Positions 47,220 through 59,031 are shown, numbered from the stretch's first letter. The stretch is DNA of 64,000 nt from Planctomycetia bacterium (GCA_016191115.1 JACPPG010000032.1:1-64000), one strand, 5' to 3'. Translations and numbers: made by a program. Notes: generated from the sequence alone by a model not told the origin.

Positions 47220-49160
47220 GTGGAATTGTTCGCGATTACCTGCACGACGTGTCGCGCCCGGCTGAAGGTGCGCGACCAGGCGGCGATCGGCCAGATTCTC
47301 GCCTGCCCCAAGTGCGACAGCATGGTGCACGTCGTGGCGCCACCGGGGTGGAAGCCGGTCGCCGCGCCACCCCCGATCGCGGCGATTGGCGCGGCCGCGG
47401 CCAGCAGCGCCGCCGGCGACACGGTTTCGACCGGGAGCACGATCCGCCTGCCAGCGCCGCTCGCGGCGCCGCCTTCCACGCCAGCAACGGCCGCTGCATC
47501 GAGCGCGCCGCAAGTCGAGGCCCCGCCAATGTCGAGCGCGGCGCCCGCCGCCGCCGGCCCGTCACACATCGCGGCCTGGACATCGTCGGCCTACAGCCAC
47601 GTCGCGCGGAATTGGCTCATATGGACCTGTTCGCCGGTGGCGGCGATGGCGATCGCGCTCGTGGGGTGGATTGTGTTTCGCCCCAGCCCGGTCGAAAAGG
47701 TGGCACGCGTAGCTGACGGCGCCCAACCGGCGGTCGTTGCCTCGATCGACGGCGCCGCTGCGCCAGTTGACACCGATGTTGATCCGCGACCAGAGCCGCG
47801 CGATTCCGGCTCAGGGCTCGCCTCTGCCGTGGTCGCAGGGGCCGCCGCGGAGATCGCGCCCGCGTCGCTGGGCGAAGATGCTGCGGCGGACGAGGCGAGC
47901 GACGAGCCGACCGCGATTGTCACCGACGCGGATGAACCTCGCGACGGCGAAATGCCTGACGAGATCGCCGACGCCAGCGATCCGCCGGATGCGTCGGCCG
48001 AGGACGCGCCGCCCGCGGCCGCCGCCCCCGTCGCGCCGCGGCTTCGCTCGCCGGTCGACGTGCAGGCCCGGCTGGCCGATCCGCTTCCCAGCGTCAACTT
48101 CCAGCGCGTGGCGCTCGCGGACTTCTGCGACTTGATAGCGCAAATGACCGGCGTGCCGATCACGCTCGACATCGACGCCCTGGCGGCGGCCGGCATACGA
48201 GCAAGCGACCCGTTGAGCGTGCGGATGAACGACACGACGGTTGGCGATGCGCTGGCCGCGGCGCTCGCCGAGCGCCAATTGGTTTACGTCGTTCTTGGCC
48301 AGCACATCGTCGTTGGGCTGTCGGCACTGCGATCGGCGGAGCTTGCCGTCGCGAAATACGATATTCGCGACCTGGCGGGCACTTCGGCGGACGAGGCTGC
48401 CCACCTGATCAACGTGGTCACCCGGTTCGTCGACCCGAAATCGTGGCAAGACCGCGGCGGCAGCGGCGGGATCAAGATCGCCGACGGCCAACTCATTGTG
48501 GAGCAAACGCCGCTCGCCGAGCGGCAAATTGCGACCCTTTTAGACGCGCTCCGCGCGGCGCGCGGCATCGCGACCGGAGGCGCGGCGCCACGCAACGCTG
48601 CGCCCCTTGCGACGCGTTACGCGGGGGCTAAAGCCATGCTGGACAAGCACGTCACGGCCAACTTCAGCTTGCCGGCGCCCTTGGCCGACATACTGGCGTG
48701 GCTCGGGCGTTCGACCGGGACGAGCTTTTTGATCGACGTCGGTTCGCTCGAACACGCCGGACTGTCGCGCGACCTGCCGGCAACGTTCGTCGTGAACGAT
48801 CAACCTCTGGAGGAAGCCCTGGGGGCACTGCTTGAGCCACTCGGTTGTGCGTTCCGCATCGTCGACGGGCGGACGTTCCAGGTCTACGCACGCCAAGCCG
48901 GCGGCGCCGCCGAGCCGCAGGAACTCGAGCTGTACGCCGTGGGCGACTTGCTGGTCCGCGGCGTGGATGGCGCGCGGATCATCACGTTTTTGCGCGACAA
49001 AGTCGATCCGAAATGTTGGGCCGACGCCGGGGGGGCCGGCGACATCGAGTTCGACGCCCGCGGCAAGTGCCTCATCGTGCGGCAGAGCCCCGGTGCTCAG
49101 ATGGCCCTGGCGAAAGTGCTGGCCGGGGTTCGCGAAAAGAGCGCCAAGCGGCGCGAGTAG
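47220..49160 (+). CDS. Zinc-ribbon membrane protein with duplicated STN-like domains
   Basis: This 646-residue protein starts at a GTG. It opens with a zinc ribbon (CTTCRARLKV at residues 8-17, then ACPKCDSMVHV), as in planctomycetal proteins whose cytoplasmic end carries two CxxC pairs. A Pro/Ala linker, a membrane helix (SPVAAMAIALVGWIVF, near 145) and an acidic Ala-rich stretch follow. The exported half holds two copies of an STN-like module (VNFQRVALADFCDLIAQMTG and ANFSLPAPLADILAWLGRST). Each is followed by an L-DL-x-G repeat ending in an FVDPKSW or KVDPKCW segment. It follows the pseudokinase gene by 54 bases on the same strand. A role at the outer envelope or a secretin-related assembly is inferred. 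Confidence 0.72.
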   Translation: MELFAITCTTCRARLKVRDQAAIGQILACPKCDSMVHVVAPPGWKPVAAPPPIAAIGAAAASSAAGDTVSTGSTIRLPAPLAAPPSTPATAAASSAPQVEAPPMSSAAPAAAGPSHIAAWTSSAYSHVARNWLIWTCSPVAAMAIALVGWIVFRPSPVEKVARVADGAQPAVVASIDGAAAPVDTDVDPRPEPRDSGSGLASAVVAGAAAEIAPASLGEDAAADEASDEPTAIVTDADEPRDGEMPDEIADASDPPDASAEDAPPAAAAPVAPRLRSPVDVQARLADPLPSVNFQRVALADFCDLIAQMTGVPITLDIDALAAAGIRASDPLSVRMNDTTVGDALAAALAERQLVYVVLGQHIVVGLSALRSAELAVAKYDIRDLAGTSADEAAHLINVVTRFVDPKSWQDRGGSGGIKIADGQLIVEQTPLAERQIATLLDALRAARGIATGGAAPRNAAPLATRYAGAKAMLDKHVTANFSLPAPLADILAWLGRSTGTSFLIDVGSLEHAGLSRDLPATFVVNDQPLEEALGALLEPLGCAFRIVDGRTFQVYARQAGGAAEPQELELYAVGDLLVRGVDGARIITFLRDKVDPKCWADAGGAGDIEFDARGKCLIVRQSPGAQMALAKVLAGVREKSAKRRE

Positions 49161-49388
49161 ATTCGCGGCCATTCGGCGCCGCGGTCCGCGTTGGCCCCCG
49201 TTCCACGTTTCCTTGGCCCGCCGGCCGTTACAAACGCGGCGTTTCTGCGCTTGTAGTGGTAGAAGGAGGACATACCCACCCGCCCCGTGCGGAAAAAGCG
49301 GTCGAACCGCCCTGGGGGCGTTGGCGGAAGGCCAAAAATATCGTCGCATTCCCTTGCGGCGCTTGTCGCTTGAGCGCAGAATATCGAC

Positions 49389-49466
49389 ATGAACGCCCGG
49401 CATGCGACCTACTGGTTCTGGTTTTACTTTACCCCGATGGGTCGCGGGGCCGGAGGTCGTATCTAA
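49389..49466 (+). CDS. Aromatic-rich leader peptide of the aroF attenuator
   Basis: This 25-codon frame (ATG at 49389, TAA at 49464-49466) encodes a peptide whose residues 8-14 read YWFWFYF, seven aromatic residues in a row covering Tyr, Trp and Phe. It lies 116 bases before the start of DAHP synthase and directly before a terminator. The composition is like the known leader peptides of phe and trp operons, where ribosome stalling at scarce aminoacyl-tRNAs controls termination. Here all three end products of the aromatic pathway would be sensed. A ribosome binding site is weak (the upstream sequence contains GAGCGCAGA). Translation is inferred. Confidence 0.8.
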   Translation: MNARHATYWFWFYFTPMGRGAGGRI

Positions 49467-49528
49467 CCTCACGCGACAAAACGAGACGCATAAGCCCCGA
49501 GACCCAAGCTGGTCGGCGGGGCTTTTTT
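49404..49528 (+). promoter_or_regulatory. Transcription attenuator of the DAHP synthase gene
   Basis: Four segments can pair as in the classical trp attenuator. Segment 1 (49403-49411, before and over the first Tyr codon) pairs with segment 2 (GGTCGC at 49440-49445 and neighbours). Segment 2 (49439-49449, GGGTCGCGGGG) pairs with segment 3 (49495-49505, CCCCGAGACCC; 10 of 11). Segment 3 pairs with segment 4 in the terminator. A ribosome held at the aromatic codons would cover segment 1, free segment 2 and let the antiterminator form. A ribosome that reads to the stop would cover segment 2 and let the terminator form. A further hairpin within the leader (49441-49446 with 49472-49477) also competes with the antiterminator. 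The pairings were read by eye. Confidence 0.78.
49492..49528 (+). terminator. Rho-independent terminator upstream of aroF
   Basis: AAGCCCCG (49492-49499) pairs with CGGGGCTT (49517-49524), with a further inner GACC/GGTC pairing and a six-base loop. Six T (49523-49528) follow. It lies after the leader peptide and 55 bases before the aroF start, so it can only be a leader terminator for aroF or a terminator for the preceding gene 330 bases upstream. Its overlap with the antiterminator supports the leader role. Confidence 0.85.
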
Positions 49529-49582
49529 ATTGGCTTCGCCAAACCCAATTGAAGCGCGCACGCCCACATAGGAGCAACCAAG

Positions 49583-50596
49583 GTGATCGTCGTGATGAAA
49601 AAAAACGCCACCACAGAACAGGTCGAGCACATGGTCCAGCGGATCACGAGCCTGGGCATGAAACCCCACGTGCTGTACGGCGTCGAGCGGACGGTGGTGG
49701 CCGCGATCGGCCCGGAGCGCGACGGGCTCAAGGAAACGCTGGAGGCCGGCGTCGGCGTCGCGGAAGTGCTGCCCATCCTCGCGCCCTACAAAATGGCCAG
49801 CCGGGAGATCAAGCCGGAGACGACGGTCGTGCGGGCCGGCAGCCTGGCGGTCGGAGGAAATCGGATCGGCGTCATTGCCGGGCCGTGCTCGGTGGAAAGC
49901 GAAGAGCAATTGCTCGCGACGGCCAAGGCCTGCAAGGCGGCGGGGGCCACGGCCCTGCGCGGCGGCGCCTTCAAGCCCCGGACTAGCCCCTACAGTTTCC
50001 AGGGACTCAAGGAAGAGGGGCTGAAGCTCTTGGCCGCCGCCCGCGATGCGACAGGCCTGGCCGTCGTCACCGAGGTCATGGCCACCGAGGACGTGGACCT
50101 GGTCGCGCGCTATGCCGATGTCTTGCAGGTCGGGGCTCGCAACATGCAGAACTACCGACTCTTGGAAGCGGTGGGCAAGGCCGATCGTCCGGTGCTCTTG
50201 AAGCGCGGACCCTGCGCCACGATGGAAGAGCTGCTCTTGGCGGCCGAGTACATCCTCGACGCCGGCAACCCGGACGTGATGCTCTGCGAGCGCGGCATCC
50301 GCACGTTTGAGTCGCACACGCGGTTCACGCTACCCTTGGCCACGGTCGTGTACCTGCACGCCAAGACGCATCTGCCGGTCGTGGTCGATCCGAGCCACGG
50401 GACGGGGCACACGTACCTGGTGCCGCAGATGGCCGCGGCCAGCGTGGCCGCCGGGGCCGACGGCCTGATCCTCGAAGTCCATCCCGACCCGGAGAACGCG
50501 CTTTCGGACGGCTACCAGTCGCTGACCTTCGACCAGTTCGAGCAGACGATGGACCTGTGCCGCCGCGTGGCCGAGGCACTCGGGAGAAGCGTCTGA
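49583..50596 (+). CDS. aroF: 3-deoxy-7-phosphoheptulonate synthase (DAHP synthase)
   Basis: This 337-residue cytoplasmic enzyme condenses phosphoenolpyruvate and erythrose 4-phosphate, the entry step of aromatic amino acid synthesis. The first 70 residues form the ferredoxin-like regulatory domain of type I-beta enzymes ([20 protein letters not shown]). The TIM barrel then shows [60 protein letters not shown] and [16 protein letters not shown]. The start is a GTG at 49583, with AGGAG eight bases upstream. The preceding leader and terminator suggest regulation by attenuation. No other aromatic gene is adjacent. Confidence 0.94.
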   Translation: MIVVMKKNATTEQVEHMVQRITSLGMKPHVLYGVERTVVAAIGPERDGLKETLEAGVGVAEVLPILAPYKMASREIKPETTVVRAGSLAVGGNRIGVIAGPCSVESEEQLLATAKACKAAGATALRGGAFKPRTSPYSFQGLKEEGLKLLAAARDATGLAVVTEVMATEDVDLVARYADVLQVGARNMQNYRLLEAVGKADRPVLLKRGPCATMEELLLAAEYILDAGNPDVMLCERGIRTFESHTRFTLPLATVVYLHAKTHLPVVVDPSHGTGHTYLVPQMAAASVAAGADGLILEVHPDPENALSDGYQSLTFDQFEQTMDLCRRVAEALGRSV

Positions 50597-50803
50597 CAAG
50601 ACCGGCGCGAGTTTCCGGCGCCCACCGGATTTCGAACCACTAAGGAACGAAGGACATCAAGAGGAACGCAATGTAGATGCTTGGCGGCGGCGCGTAGCGC
50701 CCACCCGGCGCTCGCCAATGGCAGTGACTGCGAGAAAACATCCAGCGTCTGTCGTCATTGGCCGCGGCCAGCGGCGTCAGTTCCTTCGTCCCTTCGTCGT
50801 GCG

Positions 50804-52132
50804 TTACGACACTCCTTGCTGATCATCGGCCTTGTTTTTCCTTTCCTCACTGAGCGGCAGTGGGAATGGATTGCCGCCGGTGATTAGCCGCGCTGGGGCG
50901 TTGCGGCTCGTGTAGTTCCAGGCCCATTGCATCAGGACCAATAGCCGGTTCTGGAACCGCACGATGTACATCAAGTGGATGAACAGCCACGTGGCCCACG
51001 CGAGAAAGCCCGAGAAGCGGATGCCGCGTATGTCCGCCACGGCCTTGGCCCGCCCGATCGTGGCCATCGTCCCGCGGTCGTAATAGCGAAACGGCCGCAC
51101 TGGCTTTCCCTGCCGCCGCAGTCGCAACACACGGGCCACGTGGCGGCCTTGCTGCATGGCCACGGGCGCCAGCCCCGGCAGCGGCTCGCCCGTCTGGTGG
51201 CTATAGTGCGCCAGGTCGCCAATCACGAAGATCTCCGGATGACCGGGGAGCGACAGGTCAGGTTCCACCACCAGCCGTCCCTGCCGGTCAAGCGTGGCGC
51301 CGGTGCCTTCGGCCACGATCTTCCCCAGGGGTGACGCGGCGACGCCGGCGGCCCACATCACGGTTCGCGCCTCGATGCGCTCGAGTTTCTCTCCGCACCG
51401 CACCGTGACCGATTCCGGCTGGATGTCCGTGACGAGCGCACCGAGTTGTAGGGTCACTCCCAATCGGGCGAGCGCTTGGGCAGCTTTCGTCGACAGCTTG
51501 GGATAGTACGTCGGCAGCACACGGTCCGCCCCTTCCACAAGCAGGATCCTGGCCGACGCCGGGTCGAAGTGGCGGAAATTCTGCCGTAACGTCCGCCGCG
51601 ACAGCTCGGCGATCGCGCCGGCCAGCTCCACGCCCGTCGGCCCGGCGCCCACGACGACAAATGTCAGCCAGGCGGTGCGGCGGGTTGCGTCCGGCTCGCG
51701 CTCCGCGGCCTCGAAGGCCAACAGCACGCGGCGGCGGATCTCCGTGGCGTCTTCCACCGTCTTCAGGCTGGGCGCCAATGGCTCCCATTCGGGATGGCCA
51801 AAGTAATGGTGTGCCGAGCCAGCGGCGACCACCAGCGCGTCGTAGGGGACTTCTTCCTCGTGCAAGACGACGACGCGGCGGGGCACGTCGATGTGCCGCA
51901 CCTCGGCCAGGAGCACTTCGACGTTCGGATACGACTGAAGGATCGCCCGCAGGGGCGAGGCGATATTGGCCGGCGACAGCCCACCCGTGGCCACCTGGTA
52001 CAAGAGCGGCTGAAAAAGGTGGAAATTCCGCCGGTCGATAAGAGTCACTTGGAGCGGCTCGCCGGCGAGTGCCCTGGCCGCGTTGAGGCCACCAAAGCCG
52101 CCGCCGATGATCACAATCCGGTCCTGGGACAT
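50804..52132 (-). CDS. ndh: Type II NADH dehydrogenase (NDH-2 family)
   Basis: This 442-residue FAD enzyme is likely bound to the inner face of the membrane, passing electrons from NADH to quinone without pumping protons. The FAD site IVIIGGGFGGLNAARAL lies at residues 6-22, the quinone-side helix NFHLFQPLLYQVATGGLSP follows, and the NADH site is VVVGAGPTGVELAG. The FAD-closing region reads IFVIGDLAHY, and GLAPVAMQQGRHVA comes after it. The C-terminal WLFIHLMYIVRFQNRLLVL is the membrane-attachment segment of NDH-2. The ATG at 52130-52132 fits the family start. The gene is divergent from sucA, across 243 bases that hold a palindromic repeat. Confidence 0.9.
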   Translation of the reverse strand: MSQDRIVIIGGGFGGLNAARALAGEPLQVTLIDRRNFHLFQPLLYQVATGGLSPANIASPLRAILQSYPNVEVLLAEVRHIDVPRRVVVLHEEEVPYDALVVAAGSAHHYFGHPEWEPLAPSLKTVEDATEIRRRVLLAFEAAEREPDATRRTAWLTFVVVGAGPTGVELAGAIAELSRRTLRQNFRHFDPASARILLVEGADRVLPTYYPKLSTKAAQALARLGVTLQLGALVTDIQPESVTVRCGEKLERIEARTVMWAAGVAASPLGKIVAEGTGATLDRQGRLVVEPDLSLPGHPEIFVIGDLAHYSHQTGEPLPGLAPVAMQQGRHVARVLRLRRQGKPVRPFRYYDRGTMATIGRAKAVADIRGIRFSGFLAWATWLFIHLMYIVRFQNRLLVLMQWAWNYTSRNAPARLITGGNPFPLPLSEERKNKADDQQGVS

Positions 52133-52274
52133 CGCCTGGGTGCTCCTAAGCCAAGGCCTGGCGCCCCCGTTTTTCGGCCTGTGCCCTAGGGGGACGCGCG
52201 CACGCCGCCGAAAGTATAATTCAAAGCCGCGCACCGGCGGCAGATCTGATGCCCCGCGTGCGCGCAGGACACCA

Positions 52275-52356
52275 GGGAGGGCGAGGCTCCCGCCGAGCCG
52301 TGTGCGGCGAGTGATCGTCCCTCGAACGGTCGGCTCGGCGGGAGCCTCGCCCTTCC
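52275..52356. repeat. Palindromic repeat GGGAGGGCGAGG, copy C
   Basis: This is another copy of the 27-bp-arm hairpin (left arm from 52275, right arm ending at 52356, loop about 30 bases). Its right arm ends only 19 bases before the sucA ATG. If transcription starts upstream, the hairpin would lie in the sucA 5' untranslated region. No Shine-Dalgarno sequence is visible between it and the start codon. Confidence 0.8.
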
Positions 52357-52375
52357 AATCAACGACAACCTGCGA

Positions 52376-55183
<2,808 letters not shown>

Positions 55184-55243
55184 ACGCGCGCGCCCCCGAT
55201 ATCGTATTCTTGTCCTAACTGCCGCCTGCTGCGGGCGGTTCCA

Positions 55244-55267
55244 ATGATGAATGCGGAATGATGAATG
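55244..55267. repeat. ATGATGAATGCGGAATGATG repeat unit before sucB
   Basis: This is the same 24-base unit as at 39625-39648, here between sucA and sucB. Just before sucB, at about 55307-55338, the short direct repeat CCACCTACTG also occurs twice. No function can be assigned. Confidence 0.6.
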
Positions 55268-55351
55268 AAGGACTTTGACGGCAACCGTTTCACGGGCGTC
55301 CTTCGTTGACTGCCTGCCACCTACTGCCACCTACTGCCTACGATTAGAACC

Positions 55352-56689
55352 ATGCCGCTGGAACTGAAGGTGCCACAAGTCGGCGAATCGATCACCGAGG
55401 TGCAGATCGGCGCGTGGCTGGTGCGCGTCGGCGAGCCGGTGAAGAAAGACGCGCCGCTGGTGGAGATCGAGAGCGACAAGGCGACCGTCGAGCTGCCGGC
55501 GCCGGCCGACGGCACGGTGTCGAAAGTCTTGAAGCAGCGCGGCGACATGGCACGCGTCGGCGAAGTGATCGCGTATATGGAAGCGGATGGGGCGGCGACC
55601 GGCGCTGCGGTGCTGTCTGCTGCCGCGCCGACCGCGGATGCCGGTGAGTCGCGGCCGGCGGAGGAGAGACTGTCCGCGTCCACGGCGACGCCGGCTAAGC
55701 CGCAAGCGGAGGCACAGCGGGAAGTTGCTGCTACGGCCCCTTCCGAGGAGACTCCGGCGCCGCCCAAGCAAGCGCCGGTAGCGCCCAAAGCCGTCCCCGC
55801 CGCGCCGCGCGAAGCGCCAAAAGCCGCGGCGCCCGCGTCCGCGCCGCAGCGGCCGACTGCCCGACCCGCCCCGATGCAGCCGCGCAGCCGCGTCTCGGAG
55901 GTCGAGATGCCCGGCGCGCATCCATCGACGCGGGCCCGCGGACACGAGCGCGCCGACGGCGCGCCATCGGCGTCGCAGGACGAAGCCGGCCGCGAGGAAG
56001 AAGTCGTGCCGATGAGCCTGCTGCGTCGGCGCATCGCCGAGCGGTTGGTCGAGGCGCAGCAAACGGCGGCGCTCTTGACTACGTTCAACGAGATCGACAT
56101 GTCAGCGGTGATGCAGTTGCGCACCGACAACCGCGAGCAGTTTTTGGCGGAATACGGCGCTAAACTGGGGTTCATGTCCTTCTTCGTGAAGGCGGTCGTG
56201 CAGGCCCTCAAGCAGGTGCCGGTCGTGAACGCCGAAGTCCGCGGCACCGACATCGTTTATCGCAACTACTTCGATATCGGCATCGCCGTCGGCGGCGGCA
56301 AGGGCCTGGTCGTCCCGGTCCTGCGGAATGCCGAACGCATGAGCTTCGCCGAAATCGAGCGGGCCATCGCCGATTTCTCCGATCGGGCCCAGAAGAATCA
56401 ATTGAAGCCGGAAGAGCTGCAAGGGGGCACGTTCACGATCTCCAACGGCGGCGTGTACGGCTCGCTCTTGTCGACGCCGATCGTCAACCCGCCCCAGAGC
56501 GCCATCCTCGGCTTGCACGCCATCCAGGAACGCCCCGTGGCGCGGGCCGGGCAGGTAGTCATCCGACCGATGATGTACGTCGCACTCACCTATGATCACC
56601 GCGTGGTCGACGGCCGGGAAGCCGTGACGTTCTTGAAAAAGGTGAAGGAGCACGTCGAAGAACCGGCCCGGATTCTCCTCGAGCTGTAG
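55352..56689 (+). CDS. sucB: 2-oxoglutarate dehydrogenase E2 (dihydrolipoyl succinyltransferase)
   Basis: This 445-residue core protein transfers the succinyl group from the lipoyl arm to coenzyme A. The lipoyl domain (residues 1-75) carries its modified lysine in [15 protein letters not shown] long Pro/Ala linker (about 85-210) follows. The catalytic domain starts at [20 protein letters not shown] and ends with the active-site [12 protein letters not shown]. The peripheral subunit-binding domain that normally sits in the middle (a segment of the SPxxRxLAxExGVD-GTGxxGRI type) is not recognisable. The linker there is a charged low-complexity stretch. It is otherwise a normal SucB and the partner of sucA. 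Confidence 0.92.
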   Translation: MPLELKVPQVGESITEVQIGAWLVRVGEPVKKDAPLVEIESDKATVELPAPADGTVSKVLKQRGDMARVGEVIAYMEADGAATGAAVLSAAAPTADAGESRPAEERLSASTATPAKPQAEAQREVAATAPSEETPAPPKQAPVAPKAVPAAPREAPKAAAPASAPQRPTARPAPMQPRSRVSEVEMPGAHPSTRARGHERADGAPSASQDEAGREEEVVPMSLLRRRIAERLVEAQQTAALLTTFNEIDMSAVMQLRTDNREQFLAEYGAKLGFMSFFVKAVVQALKQVPVVNAEVRGTDIVYRNYFDIGIAVGGGKGLVVPVLRNAERMSFAEIERAIADFSDRAQKNQLKPEELQGGTFTISNGGVYGSLLSTPIVNPPQSAILGLHAIQERPVARAGQVVIRPMMYVALTYDHRVVDGREAVTFLKKVKEHVEEPARILLEL

Positions 56690-56811
56690 TCGCGCTCGCC
56701 GCATCATCGGCACGGTGTTTGCTTCACGCTGGGACGAGCAGCGTCGAGTGATTCTCGGCGCAGGCGCGGAAGTGAAATTGCGCATCTAACTTGGATCGGA
56801 GGGAGAGAATC

Positions 56812-57129
56812 ATGCCTCGCGGCGACAAATCGAAGTACACTGACAAACAGAAGCGAGAGGCCGAACACATCGAAGAGGGATACGAGGATCGCGGCGTACC
56901 AGAGAAAGAGGCCGAACGGCGCGCCTGGGCGACCGTGAATAAGATGGAGGGAGGCGGTCGCAAGCCCGGCGGCTCGGGGCGCGGCAAGGCCCGCAACATG
57001 GCCCCGGCTAAGAAAGGTGGCCGCCTCGGCGGCGCGGCGTCGGCCGCTCGTCCCAAGCAGCAGCGCGTCGCCAGCGCCAAAAAGGCCGCGCAAACGCGGA
57101 AGCGCCGGGCCGCTCACTCTGGGAAATGA
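56812..57129 (+). CDS. Small PRGDK-type basic protein ('plasmid stabilization' family)
   Basis: This 105-residue soluble protein begins MPRGDKSKYTDKQKREAEHI, followed by EEGYEDRGVPEKEAERRAWA and TVNK. It is a conserved small helical module that databases often label plasmid stabilization protein without experimental basis, as far as I know. The last 55 residues are Gly/Ala/Lys/Arg-rich (GRGKARNMAPAKKGGRLGG and AKKAAQTRKRRAAHSGK), resembling a histone H1-like tail, so nucleic acid binding is likely. A strong GGAGGGAG stands before the ATG at 56812. No toxin partner is adjacent, so an addiction role is not supported. Confidence 0.72.
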   Translation: MPRGDKSKYTDKQKREAEHIEEGYEDRGVPEKEAERRAWATVNKMEGGGRKPGGSGRGKARNMAPAKKGGRLGGAASAARPKQQRVASAKKAAQTRKRRAAHSGK

Positions 57130-57138
57130 AGCGGCTTC

Positions 57139-57540
57139 CTAGCGGTCGTTTGCCAGCCGCGAAACCGCTGCCTTGCGGCCGCGCGGAAGGCCGGGTGTCC
57201 TCGCCGGAATGGGCACGGGACGCTCAGGCGGCCGGTCCGATTGTGCGCCGCCCTCCGGCAGAGGTGGTTGTTTGCCGTCCACGCCGGACTTTCGTTCACC
57301 ACTGTCCGGCCCTGGCTTCACAGCCGGCGGGCGCTCGGCGCGGATCGCGTCGGCCGCCTTGTCGACCGCCTGACGCGTCTCCTCGGCCGCCTCTTGGGCG
57401 GCCTCTTTCATCTTTCCCGTGTGAATCGTGATATCGGTCTCGCCGGGATGCCTCCTGAGGGTGATCATACCCAGCGCGAACAGCACCACAACAACGACCA
57501 CTAAGGCCAGCAGGACCCTCGTTCCCAAAGACAAATGCAT
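57139..57540 (-). CDS. Small single-pass membrane protein, function unknown
   Basis: This 133-residue protein starts with one membrane helix (VLLALVVVVVVLFALGMITL, residues 9-28). An Ala/Glu-rich amphipathic stretch follows (MKEAAQEAAEETRQAVDKAA), possibly coiled coil, and then a Pro/Arg-rich disordered tail. GGAGGGGGG lies before the ATG at 57538-57540. It converges on the PRGDK-type gene with only nine bases between the stops. I do not recognise a family. Confidence 0.6.
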   Translation of the reverse strand: MHLSLGTRVLLALVVVVVVLFALGMITLRRHPGETDITIHTGKMKEAAQEAAEETRQAVDKAADAIRAERPPAVKPGPDSGERKSGVDGKQPPLPEGGAQSDRPPERPVPIPARTPGLPRGRKAAVSRLANDR

Positions 57541-57802
57541 GACGATCCCCCCTCCGCCCTACGCCACGACACGTACTCGTTCCCCCGATCGCATGTGAGT
57601 CGCAGTTTGCGTGCCATCGAACGAGGCCAATTCTCATTCGTCGTCTGTCGTGGGCGTAGTGCCGTCAGCGGGGGGCGGTAATGCTCCCCGCCTTTCTGAC
57701 CGGACAGCCGGCTGAAGACTGGTCTTTACCGTGTGCCGCCCTCGGGTATCGTGTTGTGAGTTTCCGCCCGCCTTCGGCCGCACCTGACAGGATTCCAAGA
57801 CG

Positions 57803-59017
57803 ATGCAGCGCGGTATCAGCCTGTTGGGGCTGGCAGTGATTATTGGGCTGGCCTGGCTGATGAGCTCGCACCGCCGCGTGGTGAGCTGGCGCGCCATCGC
57901 CGGCGGACTCGTCCTGCAGTTCGCGTTCGCGCTCGTGGTGCTGAAGACCGCGCCGGGCGGGCAGTTGTTCATGTCGTTCGGCGACTTGATCACGCGGCTT
58001 CTGGACTTTGTCGAAGTCGGGTCGGTGTTCGTCTTCGGCCCTTTTTTCCACGAGTTCCCCTTTGTCTGCAAGGTGCTGCCGACGATTATCTTCTTCTCGT
58101 CGCTGATGTCGATCATGTACTACTACGGCGTGATGCAGTGGATCACCAAGATGTTTGCTGTCGTCATGCAACGGATCATGAACACCTCGGGCGCCGAGAG
58201 TCTCGCCGCGGCGGCCAACATCTTTGTCGGGCAGACCGAGGCGCCGCTCGTGATCCGGCCCTATCTGGCCAGCTTGACCCCGTCGGAGCTGATGGCCGTG
58301 ATGGTGGGCGGGTTCGCCAACGTGGCCGGCGGCGTCATGGCCGCCTATGTGAGCATGGGCATTAGCGCCGGGCACCTGGTCACGGCCAGCGTGATTTCCG
58401 CGCCCGCGTCCTTATTATTGGCGAAGGTCATGCAGCCCGAACTGGGCGAGCCCGTCACGCGCGGGCGCGTGCGGATGCAGGTGACCCATGGTTCGGTCAA
58501 CGTGATCCATGCGGCGGCCAGCGGCGCGGCCGACGGACTGAAGCTGGCGCTGATGGTGGGCGCGATGCTGATCGCGTTTCTGGCTTTGATCGCCATGGTC
58601 GACGCGGGAATCGGATTCGCCGGCGAGCTGGTCGGCTATCGGTGGTCGCTGGCGGCGATACTCAGCTACGTCTTCGCCCCGCTCGCCTGGGTGATGGGCG
58701 TCGAGCCGGCCGATTGCCTGAAGATGGGGGAGCTGCTGGGCAAGAAGATGGTGGCCAACGAATTCGTGGCCTACAAGCAGCTTTCCGAATGGCTGCAGCC
58801 CGATTCGCTCGTGAAGCTCAGCCCGCGATCGCAGGTGATCGCCACGTACGCGCTGTGCGGCTTCGCGAATTTCGCTTCGATCGGCATTCAGATCGGCGGC
58901 ATTGGCCCGCTAGTGCCGGAGCGCGAGCCGGAGCTGGCGCGGCTGGGATTTCGGGCGATGCTGGGCGGCACGCTCGCCTCGTGCATGACGGCCTGCATCG
59001 CCGGCACGCTGCTTTAG
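57803..59017 (+). CDS. nupC: Concentrative nucleoside transporter (CNT/NupC family)
   Basis: This 404-residue inner-membrane protein imports nucleosides with a cation gradient. The hydrophobic segments and their order match the CNT family. The nucleoside-binding motif GQTEAPLVIRPY follows AANIFV, the conserved GFANVAGGVMAAY and NVIHAAASGAADGLKLAL come next, and NEFVAYKQL and YALCGFANFASIGIQIGG form the second half. The minus-strand genes just downstream encode deoxyribose-phosphate aldolase, a nucleoside phosphorylase and cytidine deaminase, which degrade imported nucleosides. The start ATG at 57803 leaves a short hydrophobic first helix, as usual. Confidence 0.9.
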   Translation: MQRGISLLGLAVIIGLAWLMSSHRRVVSWRAIAGGLVLQFAFALVVLKTAPGGQLFMSFGDLITRLLDFVEVGSVFVFGPFFHEFPFVCKVLPTIIFFSSLMSIMYYYGVMQWITKMFAVVMQRIMNTSGAESLAAAANIFVGQTEAPLVIRPYLASLTPSELMAVMVGGFANVAGGVMAAYVSMGISAGHLVTASVISAPASLLLAKVMQPELGEPVTRGRVRMQVTHGSVNVIHAAASGAADGLKLALMVGAMLIAFLALIAMVDAGIGFAGELVGYRWSLAAILSYVFAPLAWVMGVEPADCLKMGELLGKKMVANEFVAYKQLSEWLQPDSLVKLSPRSQVIATYALCGFANFASIGIQIGGIGPLVPEREPELARLGFRAMLGGTLASCMTACIAGTLL

Positions 59018-59031
59018 GTGGCCGCAGGTTT

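Noticed and set aside
49310-49388. A sigma-70-like promoter before the aromatic leader peptide
   Set aside because: TTG-type and AT-rich hexamers can be chosen, but the spacing is 19 or more bases and no choice stands out, so none is called.
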